A stretch of DNA of 34,119 nucleotides from Chloroflexota bacterium (lineage in GTDB: Bacteria; Chloroflexota; Anaerolineae; Epilineales; SHYO01). Made by a program: the position numbers and the translations under genes. Below the pieces are notes generated by a model that was not told the origin of the DNA, made no database searches, and worked only from the letters and a program-made list of their open reading frames with translations. The stretch is taken from positions 1 to 34,119 of the forward strand of contig SHYO01000030.1 of NCBI GenBank assembly GCA_009692745.1, in the 5' to 3' direction. Below, one piece after another: positions 5,829 to 13,755 of this stretch (the first letter of the stretch is position 1; every line of letters starts with the position of its first letter).

Positions 5829-8762
5829 AACTTCAGCAACCGGTGGGGCAGAGTCTTGAACCTCCTCAAGGGCAGAGTCGATAGCCTGCTCCAGCGTCAT
5901 CGCCTGCCCTGCCGCCCAGGCGGCCTCAAAGGCAGCGTCGCCCAGTTGGGCGCGGGCAGTGGCCAGGTCTTGCTCGTAGTTAATGGGGAAGGCCACGAGT
6001 TGGTCCACATAGGCAGTCTTGTTGGCCGCGGCCGCAGCGCACAACTGGACGGCTCTGGCCGCTGCCCCCTGGGCGATTGCCATCCCGGCGACACTCCTGA
6101 GCAGGTGAGTGATGGTAAAGTGTTTCTCCCTCCCCCGCGCCAACTCCAAGCTCTCGGCGTACAATGCCGCCGCCCGGCGCTGATTGCCCTCCAACCAGGC
6201 CAACTCTCCGCATCTACCAGTGAACCAGGAGATAAAACCTTTGTCGCCTAATTCCCGCGCCAGGGCCAGTCCTTCCATGAAGTGCGCGCTGGCCGTGCTG
6301 TATGCCCCTTGCCGCAGCGCCACGTGCCCCAATTCCAGGAGCATTTGCAAGATATGAAGACTGCTGTGCATTTCCCGGCCGATCTCCAGCCTTTGGCTAA
6401 AGTGCCGGTAGGCTGAGGGGTAATCCCCTTCCTCTCGATCCAGCCGCCCCAGGCGGGCATTCAGAGCGGCGGCCCAAGCTCGGTCCCCAATCTGCTGGAG
6501 ACCAGCTACACCCTGCTCGTAGATGGCGCGGGCTGCCGCGTAATCCCCCACTTCCATTGCCAGATCTCCCTCGCCTATCGCGCAGAAGGCTGTGCCCCAA
6601 TGGTCCCCCACCGCCCGAGAGAGCGCCTGGCTTTCGGCGAACAGCTTGCCGGCTGCTGCCAGATTATTTTGACGAAATTCCAGATACCCTAGCCAGAACT
6701 GGGCATGGGCCAGCATGCGTTGATCGCCTACCTCGCGCGCGATGGCAATGCTCTCTGCATATCGGGAGCGGCTGGCGGCGCTGTACCCCCCCTGGATTAG
6801 GATCCCGGCGCCCCATAAAGCCCTGGCCCGCGCGGCCGTGCGCCCCTGGGCCGGATTTTGCGCCAGGGCCTCTTCCAGCCAGCCCAGCCCCTCGCGCCAA
6901 TCGGTATGCACCCACCAGAAGTATGCCAGCGCCCCCACCAGACGCAGCCCCTGCTCAGAGGCCAGCGACCAGCGCAGGCCCGTTCGCAAATTATCGTGCT
7001 CGGTCTCCAGCCGTTTCATCCAGGCCATCTGCTGCGGCCCGCGCAGCCCCATATCACCCGCCTCGGCCAGTTGCAGGAAATAGGTGACGTGTTGGTTGCG
7101 CACCTGGTCCCCCTTGCCCGACTCCAGCAGCCTGTCCCGCGCATACTGCCGGATGGTCTCCAATAGGCGGTAGCGCCCGGCGCTATCCTGCGCTTCGATC
7201 ACCACCAGGGATTTGTCTACCAGGTGGTTGAGCAGGTCCAAAATCTCGTAGGACAAGACGACATCCCTTGGATGTCCGGAATCTTGTCCTACATTAATGT
7301 CGGCACACACCGCCTCGGCCGCCTCCAGTGTCCAGCCACCGGCGAAGACCGAGAGACGGCGCAGCAGCATCCGCTCCGGCCCGGTCAGCAAGTTGTAGCT
7401 CCAGTCGATCAACGCCGCCAGGGTCTGCTGCCGGGGCAAGGCGGTGCGGCTGCCCCCCGTCAACAGGCGGAAACGGTCATCCAGGCGCCGCGCAATCAGC
7501 TCCACCGGCATGGTGCGCACCCGCGCCGCCGCCAGCTCGATGGCCAGCGGGATGCCGTCCAGCCGGTGGCAGATTTGCGCCACCGCCGCCGCGTTCTGAT
7601 CATTCACGCTGAACTCTGCCCGCGCCGCCACCGCCCGGTCGATGAAGAGTTTAACCGCTTCGTACTGGGTCAGGGCTGCCAGCGGCGGCAGATGCGCCGG
7701 ATCGGGCGCCGCCAGCGAAGGCACATGCAGTGTCATCTCCCCCTGGATGCCCAATCCCTCGCGGCTGCTGGCCAGAATCTTGACCTGGGGACAGGCGCGC
7801 AGGATGGTCTCGGCCAGCCGGGCGCAGGCCGCGATCAGGTGCTCGCAGTTGTCCAGGATCAAGAGCAGGTGTTTGGCGCGCAGATAATCCAGCAAGGATT
7901 TTTCCAGCGGCTGTCCGGGGGCTTCCGGCACGCCCAACACACTGGCGATGGCCTGTGGGACCAGGTGCGGATCGGCCAGGGGGGCGAACTCCACCAGCCA
8001 GACGCCGTCCGGGTAGGCGTCCAGCAAGTCGGCGCCAGCCTGCAGCGAGAGGCGCGTCTTGCCCGTGCCGCCCACCCCTGTAAGCGTCAGCAGGTGTGTG
8101 CTGGGGAGCAGCCGCTTGATATCGGCCATCTCCTTCTCACGCCCTATGAAACTGGTCAACTGCACCGGCAGGTTGTGGGGGAAGGCGTCCAATGTGCGCA
8201 GCGACGGGAAGTCAGCCGGTAGGTCCGGGGCAACCAATTGGAAGATCTGCTCTGGGCGCACCAAATCCCGCAAGCGGCGCTCGCCCAGGTCCAGCAGGGT
8301 CACGCCCGCCGGCAGCGCGTCCTGCACCAGTACCTGGGTGGTATGAGAGAGCAAGGTCTGGCCGCCGTGCCCGGCCGCCATCAGGCGCGCTACCCTGCTG
8401 AGGGTCGCGCCAAAGTAGTCGCCGTCCCGCACATCGGCCGCGCCGGTGTGCAGAGCCGCGCGCACTTTGATGGCCGCCGGGCGGGGCAACCCCGCCCCTG
8501 CGGTCCAATCCTCGGCGGTGAGGGCACGCTGGATGGCGAGGGCGGCGGCCAGGGCGGCAGGGGCGGCATCGAAAGCGGCGCAGAACTCGTCGCCCACAGT
8601 TTTGAAGACATAGCCACTGTGGGCCTCGATGGTGGCGCGCAGCAGAGCATCGTGACGCGCCAGGGCGGCCTGCATGGCCTCAGGGTGCGCCTGCCACAGC
8701 CTGGTGCTGCCCTCGATGTCGGTAAAGAGGAAGGTAACTGTCCCCCTGGGTAAATTAGGCAT
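5826..8762 (-). CDS. Class III cyclase-like / NB-ARC-type ATPase / TPR regulator, copy B
   Basis: A 978-residue paralog of the 2579-5470 product with the same domain order: cyclase homology domain (Asp15 in FTDIEGSTRLW, Asp58 in KTVGDEF, again Ser122 for the catalytic Asn), STAND ATPase (P-loop GVGGTGKT, 229-236; Walker B LLLILDN) and C-terminal TPR-like repeats. The ATG follows GAGGAG. The two genes match most closely at the 5' end, including 130 bp of perfect identity (8428-8557 versus 5136-5265), and diverge strongly in the TPR region, as expected if the sensing repeats differ in ligand or partner. The final residues and stop codon come from the inverted end of the MITE-like element, so the original C-terminus may have been changed. 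It is separately transcribed from its own promoter. Confidence 0.85.
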   Translation of the reverse strand: MPNLPRGTVTFLFTDIEGSTRLWQAHPEAMQAALARHDALLRATIEAHSGYVFKTVGDEFCAAFDAAPAALAAALAIQRALTAEDWTAGAGLPRPAAIKVRAALHTGAADVRDGDYFGATLSRVARLMAAGHGGQTLLSHTTQVLVQDALPAGVTLLDLGERRLRDLVRPEQIFQLVAPDLPADFPSLRTLDAFPHNLPVQLTSFIGREKEMADIKRLLPSTHLLTLTGVGGTGKTRLSLQAGADLLDAYPDGVWLVEFAPLADPHLVPQAIASVLGVPEAPGQPLEKSLLDYLRAKHLLLILDNCEHLIAACARLAETILRACPQVKILASSREGLGIQGEMTLHVPSLAAPDPAHLPPLAALTQYEAVKLFIDRAVAARAEFSVNDQNAAAVAQICHRLDGIPLAIELAAARVRTMPVELIARRLDDRFRLLTGGSRTALPRQQTLAALIDWSYNLLTGPERMLLRRLSVFAGGWTLEAAEAVCADINVGQDSGHPRDVVLSYEILDLLNHLVDKSLVVIEAQDSAGRYRLLETIRQYARDRLLESGKGDQVRNQHVTYFLQLAEAGDMGLRGPQQMAWMKRLETEHDNLRTGLRWSLASEQGLRLVGALAYFWWVHTDWREGLGWLEEALAQNPAQGRTAARARALWGAGILIQGGYSAASRSRYAESIAIAREVGDQRMLAHAQFWLGYLEFRQNNLAAAGKLFAESQALSRAVGDHWGTAFCAIGEGDLAMEVGDYAAARAIYEQGVAGLQQIGDRAWAAALNARLGRLDREEGDYPSAYRHFSQRLEIGREMHSSLHILQMLLELGHVALRQGAYSTASAHFMEGLALARELGDKGFISWFTGRCGELAWLEGNQRRAAALYAESLELARGREKHFTITHLLRSVAGMAIAQGAAARAVQLCAAAAANKTAYVDQLVAFPINYEQDLATARAQLGDAAFEAAWAAGQAMTLEQAIDSALEEVQDSAPPVAEV
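7251..7289. repeat. Nested palindrome inserted in frame in regulator copy B
   Basis: The outer arms GGACAAGA (7251-7258) and TCTTGTCC (7282-7289) match those of the palindrome in copy A. Between them sits a second palindrome ACATCC (7261-7266) / GGATGT (7270-7275), which lengthens the protein in frame (minus-strand peptide GQDSGHPRDVVLS) relative to copy A. Confidence 0.7.
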
Positions 8763-8815
8763 GGGCGAGCTCCTCTAAAAAGGCTAGGAGGGGATTGAAG
8801 ATGAGAGTGATTCCC

Positions 8816-8844
8816 ATTGTACGCCTTACGCGGCTCCCTGGCAA
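8816..8844 (-). promoter_or_regulatory. Sigma70-type promoter for regulator copy B
   Basis: On the minus strand: TTGCCA (8839-8844), a 17-bp spacer, TACAAT (8816-8821). The predicted start is about 45 bases upstream of the ATG, with the GAGGAG ribosome site between. Confidence 0.6.
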
Positions 8845-8922
8845 CCTGGAGGAACTGTCTTAGCTAGCTTGATGAAAGAGGTATAGGCACAAAATCGCAC
8901 ATGCATCTATTTAAGATGGCGC

Positions 8923-9060
8923 TCACTCCACCAGGGCAGCGTATAGCAGGTTCTTGAAGAGGAAGCGGATGTGTTAGCGCGCCGTCGGGGCCTGCGCCAT
9001 GAAGACGCCGGCGAGCTTCTCCTGCGGGTCGATGATGAAGCTGGTGCCACTGCCTCCCCT
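8923..9060 (-). pseudogene. C-terminal remnant of a beta-lactamase-family serine hydrolase
   Basis: The minus-strand translation reads GGSGTSFIIDPQEKLAGVFM, a good match to the C-terminal strand motif of class C beta-lactamase/EstB-like hydrolases (GGxGTSFWIDPxE). It continues, after an in-frame TAA (8974-8976), as HIRFLFKNLLYAALVE, the usual end of that family. Only about 45 residues remain; the catalytic SxxK and YxN region is gone, cut at about 9060 where a short inverted-repeat segment begins. It is non-functional. Confidence 0.6.
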
Positions 9061-9073
9061 CCCCTGGCGGCAA

Positions 9074-9187
9074 CGGATAAACGGATAACTGCCACATAAC
9101 CACGCCGCATCTTGCGGCAGTGGATAAATAGAGCGTGGTCCCCTCCACCGATACGTGGATGAGGAGCGCACACCATCCGTTTATCCG
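9074..9187. repeat. Short inverted-repeat segment between two gene remnants
   Basis: The 13-bp arms CGGATAAACGGAT (9074-9086) and ATCCGTTTATCCG (9175-9187) are perfect inverted copies about 90 bp apart. Between them lies a further hairpin (CCACGCCGCA against TGCGGCAGTGG, one bulge, near 9101-9123). The whole is flanked by an 11-bp direct repeat, CTGCCTCCCCT, at 9050-9060 and 9198-9208, as a target-site duplication would look. Confidence 0.5.
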
Positions 9188-9209
9188 CTTTTATCGGCTG
9201 CCTCCCCTC

Positions 9210-10040
9210 TCAATGGGCAGGGATCAGGCCCAACTGCTGCTGCATAAGCAGGGTATCTCCATTTACCCAGGCTTCGGCCACCTGCCCGCTGGCAAAACGG
9301 AAGATATTCATACCGCTGAAATCAAATGCTTTGCCGGTCGCCGCTCCGTCAGCACGGGGTCCTGTGTTGGTGCCGCGCAAGGTCCAGCGGATCACCACCT
9401 TGTCCCCACTTGCGATCACATCCTCGATCGTGAAATGCATATCTGGATTGTTTCTTCAGAGCCTCTACAATGAACTCCCGGTACGCCTCCCTGTCTGCCA
9501 GGACAGCATTATGGCGGATCACATTGGGGGCCAGGATCTCGTCCAGGGCGGATAGGTTCCTATTATTCCACACCTCGTCATAGAAGCGACGCGCGGCAGC
9601 CTTGTTTTGTGCTTCCGATTCCTCCCGTATCTCAATGATGGTATCCCAGTTTTCAATGACCCGGCCTTCCAAGAAGCGATAAATTGATATTGCCTGGAAC
9701 TCCACTTTTTTGGCGTCCGCCGGGTCGCCTGGTTGTTGGCCGTGATAGGTGCCCTGAGTAGCCCAACGGGTGGTCACCTTGTCTCCATCCGCCAGCAGAT
9801 CTTCAATGGTACAATGGATGTCGGGATAGGTTTTCAAGACTCCAGGCCAATTCTTCTTATTCGCCTCATGACTGTAGAAAGCTCCGTTGGCATACCGGAT
9901 GAGCGCCGGGGAGAATACCTTGGTCGATCAAGGACAGGTCATGCTGATTCCAATTCTCTTCAAACCAGCGGCGTACAGTGGCTTTGTTCTGCTCTACCTG
10001 TATTCCAGGGTTAGGGAAATCTAATTGTAGTTTAACAAGA
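9210..10040 (-). pseudogene. Tandem SnoaL-like (ester cyclase-type) protein, two frameshifts
   Basis: Three reading-frame segments join into a protein with two SnoaL-like alpha+beta barrel domains of the NTF2-like superfamily. Domain 1 begins NKATVRRWFEENWNQHDLS, shifts frame near 9925, then continues with CTIEDLLADGDKVTTRWATQ and ISIYRFLEGRVIENWD. Domain 2 begins NKAAARRFYDEVWNNRNLS, shifts near 9448, and ends with TIEDVIASGDKVVIRW and QQQLGLIPAH. Both breaks are single-base shifts at places where the other frame carries straight on with family sequence. No good start codon precedes domain 1; a TGA lies just upstream. Such proteins are small cyclases or isomerases of varied substrate. Two shifts plus a missing start favour a true pseudogene over sequencing error. 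Confidence 0.65.
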
Positions 10041-10086
10041 GCAAAGCATCAGGGTACTCTCTAGCGCCAACCAAAGGAGATAAACG

Positions 10087-10951
10087 ATGCTATCCCAAGC
10101 CGAACTCTTTGCTCGTTCTTTCCAGTCCCAAGTAGCGCGCCATCCCGGCGCAGCCTTTGGCATATCATGCGGCGCGTGCTGGGGCCGCCATCGCCCCTGA
10201 ATACTATGGGGTTTGGCGCGCCCACAACATACGCTATGACAAGCAGATGCTGCCTGTGCGGGTGTTGGTCGTCTACAGTGTCAGCAAGGCCCGACTCGAC
10301 GCTACGAAACGGGAAGCCCAGTTGCAACAGTTGCTGCAACGGCTGGCAGACATCCATCTGCATCTGAATCAACGCAAATACAAACCCAGCGCTTATACGT
10401 GGGATTAGATCCATCTGGCGCCAGGCGAGTACTCTCGCACGGCATCCCCGCGCACGAGTTGGTGGATATTACGTTGCAGGGGGCAGATGGGGCTTTAGTG
10501 CTCAGCTATACCGTGAACCAGCAGAAAGTGGCCCAGGCACAACAGCGCAATGGCCCGCTACCCGCTGATCACCAACCGCTGCGATCTGAGCGCAGACGAA
10601 GCCTCGCAGCGCGTCAAACAGCAGGATATGGCAGAAAAGCGCCTTGCGGTGGTAAAGGGACCGTTGCAGATCCACCCGTTGTGGTTGCACAAAGATGAGC
10701 GCTTGGTGAGTTTAGTGCTGGTTGTGATGTTGGCGCTGTTGGTCTACTGCTTGCTGGAACACCTGGTGCGCCAGGCGCAACGCCATCTGACCGGGCGAGC
10801 CATCCTGGACAGCTTTGCCAATTACACGGTCGTCTTGCTACGCTTTGCCGACGGGAGTCAGATGTGGGCTTACCCCAATCTCTCTCCGCCCCAAGCTGAT
10901 CTGCTCTCTTGCCTCAACTTCCCACCGCCCCAGGCTACCCTGTTGCTATGA
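10087..10951 (+). pseudogene. IS1634-like transposase remnant, several frameshifts
   Basis: Pieces in alternating frames give the C-terminal half of an IS4/IS1634-type DDE transposase: PEYYGVWRA then LVVYSVSKARLDATKRE and a coiled segment (to 10405); PAHELVDITLQGADGAL (from about 10430); then ARYPLITNRCDLSADEAS, KQQDMAEKRLAVVKGPLQ, HPLWLHKDERLVSLVLVVML and VVLLRFADGSQMW. Shifts fall near 10155, 10405 and 10550. A strong AAAGGAG precedes an ATG at 10087, but that frame stops after 37 codons. The N-terminal DDE half is missing and I could not find terminal inverted repeats, so the element is dead and truncated. Confidence 0.7.
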
Positions 10952-10998
10952 TGTTGTTAAGTTTCTTTCAACCCTGGAATACAGGTTTAAGCCACCCA

Positions 10999-11068
10999 TG
11001 CAAAACCGTCCTGAGAGCGCCCCGAAATCAGTTCAGGGCGCTCCCAGGAAATCCAGTAAGATACGATT
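10999..11068 (+). repeat. Dispersed hairpin repeat, copy 1
   Basis: A long hairpin with arms CTGAGAGCGCCCCGAA (11011-11026) and TTCAGGGCGCTCCCAG (11032-11047), 16 bp with two mismatches and a 5-base loop. The flanks (GCAAAACCGTC before; AAGATACGATTG after) are also shared with copy 2, which lies in opposite orientation at 13479-13549. Homology beyond the stem shows a mobile or copied repeat rather than two independent terminators. Confidence 0.7.
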
Positions 11069-11076
11069 GCCCTGGT

Positions 11077-11105
11077 TTGCGCATCAGGGATGTCTGTAGT
11101 ATACT
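11077..11105 (+). promoter_or_regulatory. Candidate promoter for dnaN
   Basis: TTGCGC (11077-11082), a 17-bp spacer, TATACT (11100-11105). The start would be near 11112, giving a leader of about 140 bases. Confidence 0.5.
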
Positions 11106-11251
11106 CCCTGGCAACCCAAAATGTAGGGTGTTCAATACCATTGGGCCCGGAAGCGCAGCTAAGATTGCGGGAGAAGCACGGCCAAATTGCTCGGTGCGCC
11201 AGAAACCACTGCGTCACACACACCACTAAGTAAACTTCGGAGGGTCGCCAC

Positions 11252-12400
11252 GTGAAGATATCCTGTTTGCAAGAGAATCTTGCCAAGGGTTTAAGTATTG
11301 TAGGCCGGGCGGTAGCGCCACGCAGTACTCTGCCAGTACTTTCTAATATTCTCCTGGAAACAGACCGGGGCCGGTTGAAGCTATCTGCCACTAACCTGGA
11401 GATCGGCATCAATTGCTGGGTCGGCGCCAAAGTCCTGGAAGAGGGGGCGGTCACGGTACCGGCGCGCCTCCTAAGTGATTTTGTTGCCTCTCTGCCCTCT
11501 GATCAAATCGATATGGATTTAAATCCGCGCACGCAGACATTGAACTTGCGCTGTCTACGCTACGAAGCGAATATCAAAGGCATAGATGCCCAAGAGTTCC
11601 CGCCCATTCCCACCAGTGTGGACGGCGGCCAAATGTACCTGGAGCCCGACACGCTTCACGAAATGATAAACCAGGTGACTTTCGCTGCCGCTACGGACGA
11701 AAGCCGCCCGATTTTGACAGGTGTGCTGGTAAACTCCAATGGTAACCGTCTGACTTTTGTGGCCACGGACGGTTTTCGCATCTCTGTGCGTGGATCCGAT
11801 TTGGCCCAGGTCAACAGCCAGGGCCAACCCAATCGGGAAATGAATGTCATTATTCCGGCCCGGGCGCTGATCGAATTGGGGCGCATCAGCGGTGATCAGA
11901 CTGAGCCGATCTCGGTGACCATCACCGAAAGCCGCAACCAGGTTATCTTCCAACTCAGCAATATCACCCTGGTTTCCCAATTGATCGAGGGGACTTTCCC
12001 GCCTTATCAACAGATCATACCTAAAAACTCTGAGACGCGCACGGTGGTAAACACCCAGGAACTACTCAAAGGGGTTAAGATTGCCTCGCTGTTTGCCAGG
12101 GATGCAGCTCATATTGTGCGGTTGCAGATTAAACCCGGTTCCGACCTGACGCCAGGCAGTATGGTGATTAGGGCTACAGCCGCTGAGGTAGGGGATAACG
12201 TGAGCGAGCTGGATGCGATGGTAGAGGGTAAAGAGGTCGAAATCGCTTTTAATGCCAAATACCTGTTGGATGTATTAGGTGTGATCTCCGCTGAGCGGAC
12301 GGTATTACAGACGGTCAATCCACTGAAGCCGGGGCTGTTCAATCCGCTAGGTTCAGATGATTTTATTTATGTGATTATGCCGATGCAGGTGACGCGCTAA
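11252..12400 (+). CDS. dnaN: DNA polymerase III sliding clamp (beta subunit)
   Basis: The product is 382 residues, close to the usual 365-380. It forms the ring-shaped homodimer that tethers replicative polymerase to DNA. Recognisable family features are the N-terminal domain start (LQENLAKGLSIVGRAVAP then STLPVLSNILLE), SATNLEIGI, the second-domain signature TGVLVNSNGNRLTFVATDGF with RISV, the LIEGTFPPYQQIIP linker to domain 3 and the C-terminal YVIMPMQ. The start is GTG, supported by GGAGG about 9 bases upstream; the frame gives the standard MKISCLQENL. It stands alone, with no dnaA, recF or gyrB beside it, unlike the classic origin cluster. The small membrane protein and phosphatase that follow are on the opposite strand. 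Confidence 0.96.
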   Translation: MKISCLQENLAKGLSIVGRAVAPRSTLPVLSNILLETDRGRLKLSATNLEIGINCWVGAKVLEEGAVTVPARLLSDFVASLPSDQIDMDLNPRTQTLNLRCLRYEANIKGIDAQEFPPIPTSVDGGQMYLEPDTLHEMINQVTFAAATDESRPILTGVLVNSNGNRLTFVATDGFRISVRGSDLAQVNSQGQPNREMNVIIPARALIELGRISGDQTEPISVTITESRNQVIFQLSNITLVSQLIEGTFPPYQQIIPKNSETRTVVNTQELLKGVKIASLFARDAAHIVRLQIKPGSDLTPGSMVIRATAAEVGDNVSELDAMVEGKEVEIAFNAKYLLDVLGVISAERTVLQTVNPLKPGLFNPLGSDDFIYVIMPMQVTR

Positions 12401-12411
12401 GGTTACCTGGC

Positions 12412-12651
12412 TTAATCGTCCTCACGTTTCACCAGGCGTTCCATCAAAGATAGAATGCCCCAAATCAGTCCCAGGAGCGCTGCGCCACCCATCAGACAGA
12501 CCAAACCCTGCAGGGCTGTTGGTACATCCCAGATCAGGGCAATCAAAACGCTGCCCACCACGACCAGAAAGAATACTACCCAGAAAACCAGAGCGCGATC
12601 CATGCCGCGCCGGATGGCTCTGGTATCGGTGGGCGGCTTGGGTTTGTCCAT
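12412..12651 (-). CDS. Small two-helix membrane protein, unknown function
   Basis: A protein of 79 residues with a charged N-terminus (MDKPKPPTDTRAIRRGMD), two hydrophobic segments (VFWVVFFLVVVGSVLIALIW and LVCLMGGAALLGLIWGI) and a charged tail (MERLVKREDD). I chose the ATG at 12651 rather than the upstream TTG because that TTG is part of the GAGGGGAG ribosome site. The gene converges on dnaN with only 11 bp between stop codons and precedes nothing obvious on its own strand. The family is not recognised; a role as a small membrane-associated accessory protein is only a guess. Confidence 0.6.
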   Translation of the reverse strand: MDKPKPPTDTRAIRRGMDRALVFWVVFFLVVVGSVLIALIWDVPTALQGLVCLMGGAALLGLIWGILSLMERLVKREDD

Positions 12652-12747
12652 AAGATACGCTCCCCTCAATACAATATTCCCATAATACTCTACCCGCTAA
12701 ATCGTAGAAGGTTTCAAGCGGCCCCATATCCCCATCGGAGGCCATTA

Positions 12748-13407
12748 TTAAACTTTGTCAATCCACTTGGCGCCGGCCAACGCTCCCAGGTGGGCTGTAT
12801 CGTTGAGACGCAGTAGGCCAGGCTGCGGCGTAAAAGTCAGGACAGTAATGGCGCCGTTGGCCATCGTATAGGCCGTCCAATTGCGCCCGTTGCCTTCGAG
12901 GTAGATGGATAAGAGTGTGGCGAAAACTCCCCCGTGTCCGACGATAATTACCCGCTCATCTATGCCTGGATGGCGCTGTAAAATATCGGAGAGGGCGCCG
13001 ATAATCCGCCTGCCGAATTGCGACCCGCTCTCACCGCCCGGTGGGGTAAAATTCACCTCGCTAGCGAGGCGCTCCCAGAAGTGTTTCTCGTCACGGAGAA
13101 CGCGATAGGTTAACCCCTCCCACTCGCCTAAGGAAAACTCCTGCAGATCAGAGCGCAGGCAGAGGGGGATATCCCCCAGGGCTTGTTGTATGATTTCTGC
13201 AGTGATCCGCGCCCGTTGCAAGGGGGTGGTATAAATGGCAGTAAACGGGGGGACCCTGCCGGCTGCTTGCTCGCGGGCCAGGGCTGTGGCTACGGCGCCC
13301 GCCTGTGCTTGTCCGGTACCATTGAGTGGCGTATCCACTGAACCTTGCCACAGACCGGCTGCGTTGGCATCGGTTTCACCGTGACGCACCAGATAGATAG
13401 TGCTCAT
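12748..13407 (-). CDS. Histidine phosphatase family protein (phosphoglycerate mutase-like)
   Basis: A 219-residue cytoplasmic protein of the branch-2-type histidine phosphatase superfamily. The catalytic RHGE motif is at residues 8-11 (LVRHGETDAN), with the phospho-accepting His9; further pocket residues are Arg65 (TPLQRARITA), the acidic FSLGEWEGL segment (Glu95 proton-donor region) and the second His158 (IIVGHGG). The length fits CobC/GpmB-like phosphatases. Substrate cannot be told from sequence: alpha-ribazole phosphate, phosphoglycerate or other phosphoesters are possible, and no cobalamin genes are nearby. The ATG follows GGAGGG closely. Confidence 0.88.
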   Translation of the reverse strand: MSTIYLVRHGETDANAAGLWQGSVDTPLNGTGQAQAGAVATALAREQAAGRVPPFTAIYTTPLQRARITAEIIQQALGDIPLCLRSDLQEFSLGEWEGLTYRVLRDEKHFWERLASEVNFTPPGGESGSQFGRRIIGALSDILQRHPGIDERVIIVGHGGVFATLLSIYLEGNGRNWTAYTMANGAITVLTFTPQPGLLRLNDTAHLGALAGAKWIDKV

Positions 13408-13478
13408 AACCCTCCAAAATGGTTAACGTATGCCTCACGCTTAAGTATACAGTGAGCGCCGCTAAGGCGCCACTTCAG

Positions 13479-13549
13479 AGCAATCGCATCTTCACGGACT
13501 TCCTGGGAGCGCCCCGAACTCCGTTCGGGGCGCTCCCAAGACGGTTCTG
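13479..13549 (-). repeat. Dispersed hairpin repeat, copy 2 (inverted)
   Basis: A perfect 16-bp stem, TGGGAGCGCCCCGAAC (13504-13519) with its complement (13523-13538), and a 3-base loop. The flanks match copy 1 on the other strand. The element sits in the 348-bp gap between the divergent phosphatase and DUF4013 genes, and also lies near the phosphatase promoter region. Confidence 0.75.
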
Positions 13550-13679
13550 CGCGGGGTGCCAGGAAACATTATTCAGGCCAGATGCGTAATCACTGTAGAT
13601 ATTAAATTGGGATCGGCAGCCGGGCAGACGATGAGGACACAAATGATTTATGGGCTGCCGGCGCCCGGCATCGGGCTAA

Positions 13680-13708
13680 TTGCAGCATATAGCTGGTTGG
13701 ATTATAAT
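13680..13708 (+). promoter_or_regulatory. Sigma70-type promoter for the DUF4013 gene
   Basis: TTGCAG (13680-13685), a 17-bp spacer, TATAAT (13703-13708), with the predicted start about 40 bases before the ATG at 13756. Confidence 0.65.
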
Positions 13709-13755
13709 CCACGAGATTACGCCCTATCTATCTGCGAACCAGGAGGCAATACATC

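Larger units (their letters stand above)
10952..11251. other. Intergenic region upstream of dnaN
   Basis: These 300 bp hold one copy of the dispersed hairpin repeat (10999-11068), a promoter (11077-11105) and an untranslated leader of about 140 bases before dnaN. The leader contains ACCATTGGGCCCGGAAGC, faintly reminiscent of 5S or SRP RNA, but no full structure could be built, so no RNA gene is called. Confidence 0.5.

Noticed and set aside
7224-8222. Long plus-strand open frame (332 codons) opposite regulator copy B
   Set aside because: It is antisense to a well-supported conserved protein in GC-rich DNA, and its translation is Arg/Gln-rich with no family features.
11110-11215. Possible 5S rRNA or SRP RNA upstream of dnaN
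   Set aside because: A short CCGGAAG-containing stretch looks familiar, but the closing stems, the conserved 5S loops and the SRP GGAA-loop helix cannot be formed.
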